Below, piece by piece: positions 26,559 through 33,469 of a stretch of DNA of 64,000 nucleotides. The position numbers were made by a program, and so were the translations under genes. Numbering within the stretch: position 1 is the first letter of the stretch; each line of letters starts with the position of its first letter. The notes under the pieces are model-generated. The model saw only the letters and a program-made list of their open reading frames with translations, did no database searches and was not told where the DNA came from. The stretch covers positions 62,001 to 126,000 of the forward strand of contig CAKVHY010000002.1 of NCBI GenBank assembly GCA_934754335.1, in the 5' to 3' direction. The stretch comes from an uncultured Clostridia bacterium (GTDB taxonomy: Bacteria > Bacillota > Clostridia > Christensenellales > UBA1242).

Positions 26559-26613
26559 AAATTTAGACTTAGGAATATGAACACATTGCGAATAAAATGT
26601 GCATACCCCCCAA
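26540..26613. repeat. 12-bp perfect inverted repeat bracketing a -10 box
   Basis: TTGGGGGGTATG (26540-26551) and CATACCCCCCAA (26602-26613) are exact reverse complements separated by 50 bases, with mismatches on both outer and inner sides, so the unit is exactly 12 bp. Runs of six G and six C are striking in AT-rich DNA. The enclosed 50 bases carry the TATAAT of the BspA 2 promoter and a smaller CACATT/AATGTG inverted repeat. This is the structure of an invertible promoter (inverton). Confidence 0.75.
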
Positions 26614-26617
26614 TCGA

Positions 26618-26640
26618 ATTTCAATCCGCAGGATTGAAAT
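26618..26640 (+). repeat. Compact hairpin in the BspA 2 leader
   Basis: ATTTCAATCC (26618-26627), loop GCA, GGATTGAAAT (26631-26640): a 10-bp perfect stem, not followed by a T-run, in the predicted 5' untranslated region 70 bases before the start codon. Confidence 0.6.
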
Positions 26641-26710
26641 AAAAGAAAAGAATTAAAATGGGTATAAATTGTTCATAATTAAGTAATAGAAAATAAAGAA
26701 GGAAAGGAAG

Positions 26711-28660
26711 ATGAAGAAGAGTACAAAAGTTATAGCAACAATAGTTGCAGTTGTATTAGTAGTTACAGCAATGGTTGTTGCAATATATGCCGCCACTGCT
26801 GGAAACGTTGGAATAAATGCAAATGTATCTTGGACTGCTCAAGAAGGAGTAAACCTAGAGTTTTGGGCAACTGCCACTGGCGGTGACCAAGAAAAATCTG
26901 TGGCAAAATCCACGATTGCACCAACCACCACAAATGCAAACGCTAAAATCCAAGGAGATTTAAGTTGTAATTTTAAAGATGATTCAAATGATGGTGTAAA
27001 TAACCCAGGGGCAATTACTTTTAAATATTATGTTAAGAATAATAGCCTAACTCCGCTAAATATTAGAGTAACTAAAACTCCAGAAGCAGGAGCAGAGAGC
27101 GGAACTAGTGCAAGCAACCATAAGCCAAAGATTGTATTGGCTTCCACAATCGGCTCTAATAATGTTCTTGCCAATGCATTAGGTACAAGCGGTTGTGAAC
27201 TAACTGCAGGAGAAACATTTGAATATTCAGTAGTTCTATCTATGGCAAGTGGCGGAACTGGAACAATTGACGCAAATACTGGCCTTATGAAAGATTTTGA
27301 TGCAGGAGTAAATTTTTTATTTAATGTTGCAGGTTCTTCAAGTGGTTCTAATACAATTAAAACAGTTGTAGATGGTGTTGAAACTAGTACGCCAATTGGT
27401 GACGTTGCAGGGCAAACACTAGGCGAGTTTTTAGCTACAAAAGAGCCTGAAATTAGTACTGGTTGGTTTTTTGATGAAGAATTAACTCAAGTTGTAACTC
27501 AAGAAAACCTAAATGCTCCCTTAAGAGCAGATGCTGAAAGTACAAATTTTTATACAAGAGAAGCATCATATGATGGGTTGGAGTTTGAATTGAATAGCGA
27601 TGGAACATATTCGGTGTTGTCAACGAGTAGAGTATCTGGTTCGGAAATTACAAAGAAAGATAATCAAGATTCAAAAGGTTTTATTCTCAATGAAGCAGAG
27701 AGTATTAAAGCAAATTCAACTGAAGTAATTATACCAAATAAATATAATGGTAAAATGGTCACTGCTGTTGGTTATAAAGGATTTAGGTTTTGTACAATAA
27801 CTAAAATAGTTTTGGCAAATAGTGTAACGAGTATAGGGGAGAATGCATTTGAGAGTTGTAGCAATTTAACAAATATTACGCTTGGAAATGGTGTAACAAG
27901 TATAGGAAGTTGTGCATTTAAGTCTTGTAGCGGCTTAACCAGTATAACAATACCAAATAGTGTAAAAAGTATAGGTTCTTCTGCATTTCCTGGTTGTATC
28001 GGATTAACAAGTATAAAAGTTTCAAGTGGTAATACAAAATATGATAGCCGAGATAATTGTAATGCAATTATAGAAACTGCTAGCAATACATTAATTCAAA
28101 GTTGTAAAACAACAATTATTCCTAATACAATTACAAGTATAGGGAATTCTGCATTTTATGAGTGTAGCGGATTAACAAGTATAACAATACCAAATAGTGT
28201 AACAAGTATAGGGAATTATGCATTTCTCGGTTGTGACGGATTAACTAGTGTAACAATACCTAATAGCGTAACAAGTATAGGGGGGTATGCATTTGAATAT
28301 TGTGACGGATTAACAAGTATAACAATAGGTAATAGCGTAACAAGTATAGGAGATTCTGCATTTGAGAGTTGTAGCGGATTAACAAGTATAACGATACCAG
28401 ATAGCGTAACAAGTATAGAGATTAACGCATTTTCTTATTGTAAAAAACTAACAAAAATATATATTCCCGCATCGGTCACAACAATATCTGCATCTATGTA
28501 TACTAATTCTACATTCAAAAGTTGTTCATCTACTCTTAAAATCTACTGCGAAGCAAGCAGTAAGCCAAGCGGTTGGGGAACATATTGGAACTACTATGCT
28601 TCAGGCAAAACCTTAACCACCTACTGGGGAAAAACCTTGGCAGACTTTAATGCGGCATAG
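26711..28660 (+). CDS. BspA-like leucine-rich-repeat surface protein 2
   Basis: 649 residues with the same plan as the protein at 16127. A signal peptide or anchor occupies residues 1-28. The shared beta module (VSWTAQEGVNLEFWA; NNPGAITFKYYVKNNSL) spans about 30-215. An InlB-like repeat with STGWFFDEEL lies at about 218-285. About ten 23-residue BspA/LRR_5 units follow, with one YDSRDNCNAII insert. The C-terminus is the conserved SGWGTYWNYYASG segment, without a wall anchor. GGAAAGGAAG precedes the ATG. It differs from its paralogues in having the inverted-repeat promoter, which suggests switchable expression. The stand-alone transcript is closed by a strong terminator. Confidence 0.9.
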   Translation: MKKSTKVIATIVAVVLVVTAMVVAIYAATAGNVGINANVSWTAQEGVNLEFWATATGGDQEKSVAKSTIAPTTTNANAKIQGDLSCNFKDDSNDGVNNPGAITFKYYVKNNSLTPLNIRVTKTPEAGAESGTSASNHKPKIVLASTIGSNNVLANALGTSGCELTAGETFEYSVVLSMASGGTGTIDANTGLMKDFDAGVNFLFNVAGSSSGSNTIKTVVDGVETSTPIGDVAGQTLGEFLATKEPEISTGWFFDEELTQVVTQENLNAPLRADAESTNFYTREASYDGLEFELNSDGTYSVLSTSRVSGSEITKKDNQDSKGFILNEAESIKANSTEVIIPNKYNGKMVTAVGYKGFRFCTITKIVLANSVTSIGENAFESCSNLTNITLGNGVTSIGSCAFKSCSGLTSITIPNSVKSIGSSAFPGCIGLTSIKVSSGNTKYDSRDNCNAIIETASNTLIQSCKTTIIPNTITSIGNSAFYECSGLTSITIPNSVTSIGNYAFLGCDGLTSVTIPNSVTSIGGYAFEYCDGLTSITIGNSVTSIGDSAFESCSGLTSITIPDSVTSIEINAFSYCKKLTKIYIPASVTTISASMYTNSTFKSCSSTLKIYCEASSKPSGWGTYWNYYASGKTLTTYWGKTLADFNAA

Positions 28661-28695
28661 TATGAATTAATAAGCGTAAATTTTATTAAAGATTA

Positions 28696-28741
28696 AAAGA
28701 TAACATATTTCTAGTTAATTTTAGAAATGTTATCTTTTTTT
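28696..28741 (+). terminator. Terminator of BspA-like gene 2
   Basis: A long stem of about 16 bp (AAAGATAACAT with TTTCTA on the left, TAGAAATGTTATCTTT on the right) has one bulged A, an 8-base loop and seven T residues. Confidence 0.85.
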
Positions 28742-28780
28742 AAACTTTACATAAATTTTTCTATATTTATTAAAATTAAT

Positions 28781-28808
28781 TTGATAAAACTATTAGTTAT
28801 GGTAAAAT
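28781..28808 (+). promoter_or_regulatory. Promoter of the DeoB-like/lipoprotein/dacF genes
   Basis: TTGATA (28781-28786), 16-bp spacer, TAAAAT (28803-28808) with TGG upstream (extended -10), 30 bases before the start at 28839. Confidence 0.5.
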
Positions 28809-28838
28809 TAAAGTGTGTAAGTATATGGAAAAGGGAAA

Positions 28839-29957
28839 ATGAGATTTTTTATTTTTGTTATTAATGGATTAGGGGTTGGAACTTTAGGCGAAGTTAATTC
28901 TCGCAATCTTTTTTGCAACTCTTATGACGATATTAATAAAAAACTAATTATAAACACCACAAATCTTAAAAAACTAGGCATTTGCAGTATTGATACTGTT
29001 CAAACTAGAATTGAATATGTTCCTTTGGGTTCTTTTGGAAAAGCCAAAACTAATGGGGTTAGCAATGGCATACTTTTTGATTATCTCGAACTTCTTGGTT
29101 TTAAACAGAAGAAGATAGATAAAAATGAGTTTGGCGGGCTTGGAAAGAAAACTATTAAAAGGTTAGAAAAGAAAGTGGGGTTAGGTTTTTTATGCAACAA
29201 AAAGTATGAGAACCTAAAAGCCATTGAAGACTTTGGCGAAGAGCATATAAAGACTGGCAAACCTATTCTAAATATTTCTGAAGATAATATTTTGCAGGTT
29301 TCTTCAAGCCTGAATATTATGACCAAAGAGCGTCTTTTTGAGATTGCTGAAAAGATTTGCGATAATCTAACTTTAGGTGATGGGATTAGTAAGGTGGTGG
29401 CAAGGCCATTCTATAGCACTAATGAAACTTACTTAAGAACTCTTATTAGAAAAGATTGTTATTTCAAACCTAAATTGAAATTAGATATAGAGAAGTTGGG
29501 CAAGAAATTTAAAGTTATTATGATGAATGATTTTGCTCAAATTTTTGAAAACACCAAGAATATTCATAGAGTACTGGTTGAGAACGATGACGATGCTATG
29601 AGCCAACTTCTTCACGTTTTTGATTTGAGGTTTGATGGCTTAGTTTTCTGTGATATTTCAGGCTTGCTTCATTATGGAAAGAAGCATGACGTAACCAACT
29701 ATGGCATGGAATTAGAACGAATTGACCGTTATATCTATTCACTAATAGGCAAGATGAGGGAAGGAGATAATGTTATAATCCTTGGAAACCACTCAGCAAA
29801 TCCAACTCTTTCTTCTTTCCAAACAGGGATTGAATATTCTCCAATTTTGGCTATTGGAACTAACATAGAAAAGAACTACAATTTAAAAACATTATCTTAT
29901 GATGAAATATTTTTTAAACTTAAGAAAATACTAGAAGAAAAGGCAGATAAATTCTAG
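28839..29957 (+). CDS. Phosphopentomutase-like protein, probable pseudoenzyme
   Basis: 372 residues aligning along its length with phosphopentomutase (DeoB/Drm, about 394). The cap-domain stretch FGEEHIKTGKPILNISEDNI, then the KVVARPF region, then KPKLK, is clearly DeoB-like, as is the order of core strands. Most catalytic residues of the Bacillus enzyme are replaced: metal ligand Asp13 by Asn9 (FVINGLGVG); the phosphothreonine loop GKDTxTGHWE by NGVSNGILFDY; the Asp286/His291 site by GLLHYGKKHD (275-284); and the ADHGNDP motif by GNHSANP (N317, H318), with the following GTDHTRE lost. Only His318 of the metal set clearly remains. Mutase activity is therefore unlikely. AAAAGGG precedes the ATG. 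The gene lies 13 bases before a lipoprotein gene, with dacF next, recalling drm-pupG-dacF of Bacillus. Confidence 0.8.
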   Translation: MRFFIFVINGLGVGTLGEVNSRNLFCNSYDDINKKLIINTTNLKKLGICSIDTVQTRIEYVPLGSFGKAKTNGVSNGILFDYLELLGFKQKKIDKNEFGGLGKKTIKRLEKKVGLGFLCNKKYENLKAIEDFGEEHIKTGKPILNISEDNILQVSSSLNIMTKERLFEIAEKICDNLTLGDGISKVVARPFYSTNETYLRTLIRKDCYFKPKLKLDIEKLGKKFKVIMMNDFAQIFENTKNIHRVLVENDDDAMSQLLHVFDLRFDGLVFCDISGLLHYGKKHDVTNYGMELERIDRYIYSLIGKMREGDNVIILGNHSANPTLSSFQTGIEYSPILAIGTNIEKNYNLKTLSYDEIFFKLKKILEEKADKF

Positions 29958-29970
29958 AAAAGGAGAACCA

Positions 29971-31977
29971 ATGAAAAAGTTTTTTAAACAGATTTTAAGT
30001 TTTGTGTTTGTTGTTTTATTTTCAATAACTTCTTTTATTGCCTGTTCTGCTCCCGGTTCTAGTTCCGCTGGCCCTGGATTTTCTCAAGGTGGCGGTTCAG
30101 GTGGTGGCGGAAGCAACCCTGGTGGAGATATTGATTATAGCGATATTAAAACTCAGTTGGAACGTGAAGATAATCCAGATAACCAATTTGAAACTCTTTA
30201 TCAAGGGGTTTACGTTATTTCTGAAGCCGACAACTCAACTATGTTTTTTGATAACGTAACTAATTCTTCTCAAACTTTTGATTTTTTACTAGAAAGGCAA
30301 TATCAAACCTTGGCTGAATACTTGGTTTATGCATTGAATGTGATCTATGGAGAAGACCAACCATCAACTAAAACCTTAACTCAATTTTCAAGCGCTGTGG
30401 TTCACGATTATGAAATTATTGGTTCTGCAAAATCTAAGGACTCCACATGTGGAAAACATTTAGGGAACAAGATAAACTTAAGTTGTTCTGAATGTTTGGC
30501 TAGAATTGCAAACCTAAGAAAGGAGTTTAACAACAATCCTTTTAATCTTAAGAATGCAATTTCAGGCGGTTATGAATATGATTCTGAATCCGCCACCTTC
30601 ACAACCACTTTAAATACTTCCTATGGTACATGGATTTCCGGCAAAACTTTAAATACAACCACCATAAAAGAAGCCTTGGCTAAAGGACTTGCCACCGGTG
30701 ACTTCTCTAGCACTATTAGTTATTCAGAAGCCAAACAAAAGATTGACCATCTTGGTTTTACTAAGTCTGTTCAGGTGGGCGATAAAACCACTATTAGTGA
30801 AGCAAGTTTGATTAAAGAATATATTCTTAAAAATATAATTGGCGACAAACTAGTTAAGTTAGATAATTCCTTAAAGAACAAATTAGGCGGTTCTAATGCC
30901 ACTCTTGAATTGGGAGACAGCGCAGGAGTTGATATTTTTGCACCGGAATCAGATAAACATTATTATAAAGCCTATGAAGACATCGTAAACTTTATAGTTG
31001 ATAAAGCCATGGATTTGGGAATAGATGGTTCTTTTAAGGACCAAGAAGGAGATAACCAAGGGCTTTTTGAAAATGATACATTAACGATTTTCCCACAAAT
31101 GCCAAGAATCGTGGTGGAATATTATCCTGCTGATCAATTCTCTTCCAAATCTATTGGTTCTCCTTATGAAGATGAGAATATGACCGAAGAAGAGATTGAA
31201 AAGGCTGAAGAAGAGTGGGGTAAAACAGCCTTAAAAGATGTTATGAAAAACGCCAAAAAGGTTTTAAGCATCATAGCGTTACCAAATCTAAGCGACGAAG
31301 CAATGGCTGATAGAAAAAGTTTTATCACGGGAAAGTATAACGAACAAGTGGCAACTGAATGGGAAAATGATGGAATGAATAGTATTTTACTAGATCAATT
31401 TGCTCTTGGTGTTAATGGTGATAAAAACAGTTCGGGCAAATACATCTTAAAACCAAAGTTCTACGCTAAAGCACAGGGCAATGTTATTCTAGATAGTTAT
31501 ATTAAAAATAGTGATTATAGCGATAAGTCTGATAGTGTTGACCCTAAAGATATTTATCAATATTCTGAAGATGAGATATTAGTTCAATATCATGAAAGAA
31601 AGATTGTTTATGACGATTTATTTAAGTATAGGGCAGTGGCTAACTATAATCTGGGTTCGGCTGTTAGCAGTTATATTGAAGATAAAAACATAAATTCTGT
31701 TCGTGTTCAGAAATACGATGGAGTGGAGTTGGTTTCAAAAAACGGAACTTATAATCAAAAATTCTTTAGCGGAAAAGTACAAAGAGTTTGGGCAGATATT
31801 TTTGATATTCAAGGGAAGTATGACTCAGGTAATCTTTCCACATTTATTCCGGGAATAAATTCAGTGTTTAAAGGCGGAGATAACTTCTTACAAGTTAGTT
31901 TTGAATACTACAGTGAATCTAAAGAAGTAATCAAAGCAGTTCCTATTAATTTCTTTTACTTTAATTCTTTTTATTAA
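29971..31977 (+). CDS. Large uncharacterised lipoprotein
   Basis: 668 residues. The N-terminus is a lipoprotein signal peptide: Lys-rich start, hydrophobic core and lipobox FIAC with Cys25 as the lipid site. A flexible Ser/Gly-rich linker follows to about residue 52. The remainder is soluble and mixed alpha/beta with no recognised domain. One cluster near residues 155-175 has His, Cys, Cys and Cys (CGKHLG; CSECLA) and could bind metal. AAAAGGAGAACC precedes the ATG; the same site precedes dacF. It sits between the DeoB-like gene and dacF where Bacillus has pupG, but shows no resemblance to PupG. It is anchored outside the membrane; function unknown. Confidence 0.8.
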   Translation: MKKFFKQILSFVFVVLFSITSFIACSAPGSSSAGPGFSQGGGSGGGGSNPGGDIDYSDIKTQLEREDNPDNQFETLYQGVYVISEADNSTMFFDNVTNSSQTFDFLLERQYQTLAEYLVYALNVIYGEDQPSTKTLTQFSSAVVHDYEIIGSAKSKDSTCGKHLGNKINLSCSECLARIANLRKEFNNNPFNLKNAISGGYEYDSESATFTTTLNTSYGTWISGKTLNTTTIKEALAKGLATGDFSSTISYSEAKQKIDHLGFTKSVQVGDKTTISEASLIKEYILKNIIGDKLVKLDNSLKNKLGGSNATLELGDSAGVDIFAPESDKHYYKAYEDIVNFIVDKAMDLGIDGSFKDQEGDNQGLFENDTLTIFPQMPRIVVEYYPADQFSSKSIGSPYEDENMTEEEIEKAEEEWGKTALKDVMKNAKKVLSIIALPNLSDEAMADRKSFITGKYNEQVATEWENDGMNSILLDQFALGVNGDKNSSGKYILKPKFYAKAQGNVILDSYIKNSDYSDKSDSVDPKDIYQYSEDEILVQYHERKIVYDDLFKYRAVANYNLGSAVSSYIEDKNINSVRVQKYDGVELVSKNGTYNQKFFSGKVQRVWADIFDIQGKYDSGNLSTFIPGINSVFKGGDNFLQVSFEYYSESKEVIKAVPINFFYFNSFY

Positions 31978-32037
31978 AATAAATACATAATTAAATAATT
32001 TTTACAAAAAATATTTACAAATAGAAGGAGAACCTTT

Positions 32038-33204
32038 ATGAAAAAATTTGTAAATATTTTTTTATCTTTAATTTTAATAGTGGCTTGTTTGTTTCCTGCA
32101 AATCAGGTGTTTGCTGAGAACGAAAAGGAGTTTCAAAACTTTTCTTCCACAAGTTATGTTTTGCTAGATGCAAAGAGCGGAGAGATTTTAACAAGTTTTA
32201 ATGAGAATGAGAAGTTGCCTGTGGCAAGCATTTGTAAACTTATGACCACTCTTCTAACTTTAGAAGCCATTGATAACGGAACTTTAACTTTAGAAGACGA
32301 AGTTTTGGCTAGTGAGCATGCTTGTTCTGCTGAAGGAAGCCAAGCATTTCTAGATGCTGGTAGTAAATATAAGGTTAAGGACTTATTGAAAAGCGTTGTG
32401 GTTGCGTCTGCAAACGATAGTGCAATTGTTTTAGCGGAAGCAATTGGCGGAAGTGAAACTAAGTTCGTTGAAAAGATGAATAAAAGAGCAAGTGAACTTG
32501 GCATGACTAACACAGTTTATCAGAATGCAACGGGCTTAAACACTATTGATAGCCAACATAGTACAGCGTTAGACACTGCAAAGATTCTAAAGAAAGTTGA
32601 GCAGTATGATGTTTATAATGAGTTCTGTAAAATTTGGATGGATAAATTGGTTCACCCAAGCGGAAGAGAAACCGAACTTGTAAACACAAATAGATTAATT
32701 AGATATTATGATTATTGCAATGGTGGAAAAACTGGTTACACAGATGAAGCGGGTTATTGCTTAAGTAGTACTGCAGAAAAAGACGGATTAAGGCTTGTGG
32801 CTGTGGTTTTGAATTGTAAGGATTCGGCAAGCAGATTTAAAGAAAGCATGGAATTATATTCATATGGATTTGCCAATTTCGAAAACGCCAAGATTGTTGA
32901 TTCAAATATAAATATAGACAAAACTATAAAAGTTAATGGCGGAAAAGTTAACGATGTGGCAGTTCATCCGCTTCAAGATTTCTATGCCTTATCTAAGAAA
33001 GGTGAGAAAGCCAATTATGAAGTGAATTTCGAACTAGATAAAAATGTTAAAGCACCAAAAGATTTAAACTCGGTAGTTGGAAAATGTGTGGTAACTAAGA
33101 ATGGGGTTGTGGTTCAAGAAATAGAACTTGGAATTACTGAAAAACTTGAAAAGCAAACATATAAAGACGTTTTAAGTAAAATTTTAGACGATTGGGCTTT
33201 ATAA
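32038..33204 (+). CDS. dacF: D-alanyl-D-alanine carboxypeptidase, DacF/PBP5 type
   Basis: A penicillin-binding protein that trims the terminal D-Ala of peptidoglycan stem peptides. Residues 1-26 are a signal peptide ending QVFA. The three serine-acylase motifs are intact: SxxK at Ser64-Lys67 (SICK, with Cys in place of the usual Thr), SxN at 124-126 (SAN) and KTG at 231-233 (GGKTGYTDEAGYCL). Residues about 290-375 match the PBP5 C-terminal beta domain. The 388 residues match DacF. No hydrophobic helix follows the beta domain, but the C-terminus (KQTYKDVLSKILDDWAL) is amphipathic, as in membrane-associated PBP5 proteins. Position after a DeoB-like gene matches dacF synteny; spoIIAA-AB-sigF, the usual next genes, are absent. 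Confidence 0.94.
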   Translation: MKKFVNIFLSLILIVACLFPANQVFAENEKEFQNFSSTSYVLLDAKSGEILTSFNENEKLPVASICKLMTTLLTLEAIDNGTLTLEDEVLASEHACSAEGSQAFLDAGSKYKVKDLLKSVVVASANDSAIVLAEAIGGSETKFVEKMNKRASELGMTNTVYQNATGLNTIDSQHSTALDTAKILKKVEQYDVYNEFCKIWMDKLVHPSGRETELVNTNRLIRYYDYCNGGKTGYTDEAGYCLSSTAEKDGLRLVAVVLNCKDSASRFKESMELYSYGFANFENAKIVDSNINIDKTIKVNGGKVNDVAVHPLQDFYALSKKGEKANYEVNFELDKNVKAPKDLNSVVGKCVVTKNGVVVQEIELGITEKLEKQTYKDVLSKILDDWAL

Positions 33205-33210
33205 AATAAA

Positions 33211-33241
33211 AAGGTTAAGATAAAACATCTTAACTTTTTTT
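33211..33241 (+). terminator. Terminator of dacF
   Basis: GTTAAGAT (33214-33221), 5-base loop, ATCTTAAC (33227-33234), then seven T residues. Confidence 0.8.
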
Positions 33242-33339
33242 AATTCTTTTTTAAAATTTACATAATTTGGAAATTGTTTGGAAAAGATAATAAAAATGGA
33301 AAAACATTTAGTGGATTTTAGAAAAAATGTTTTGTAAAC

Positions 33340-33398
33340 TTGTCAACCTTTAAATTTAAGTTAAAAAAGCGATTAATTTAGATTAAAATGGTTGACAA
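33340..33398. promoter_or_regulatory. 9-bp inverted repeat carrying a -35 box
   Basis: TTGTCAACC (33340-33348) and GGTTGACAA (33390-33398) are exact reverse complements 41 bases apart. The right arm contains the TTGACA -35 of the surface-protein promoter, and the left arm carries the same hexamer facing the other way. It could be a paired operator, a divergent promoter or chance. Confidence 0.4.
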
Positions 33399-33420
33399 TA
33401 ATTGCAAAATTGTTTAAACT
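33392..33420 (+). promoter_or_regulatory. Promoter of the anchored surface-protein gene
   Basis: TTGACA (33392-33397), 17-bp spacer, TAAACT (33415-33420). The same hexamers and spacing occur upstream of uvrA (40111-40139). Confidence 0.7.
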
Positions 33421-33469
33421 AAACCTGTTACAAATGTAATTGTAAATTTTAAGGAGAATTCTAACTATT

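Larger units (their letters stand above)
26332..26710 (+). other. Intergenic region between rpmF and BspA 2
   Basis: 379 bases. In order it holds the rpmF terminator (26357-26387), about 140 bases of very AT-rich DNA with no ORF, the BspA 2 promoter interlaced with a long inverted repeat (26529-26613), a compact hairpin (26618-26640), and the ribosome site before 26711. Each part is listed separately. Confidence 0.6.

Noticed and set aside
26618..26640. The leader hairpin as a CRISPR-like repeat or transcription terminator.
   Set aside because: Single copy in the window and no T-run follows; left as an unexplained hairpin.
30038..30259. 73-residue ORF in another frame inside the lipoprotein gene.
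   Set aside because: It overlaps the signal peptide and Gly-rich linker coding region and has no ribosome site.
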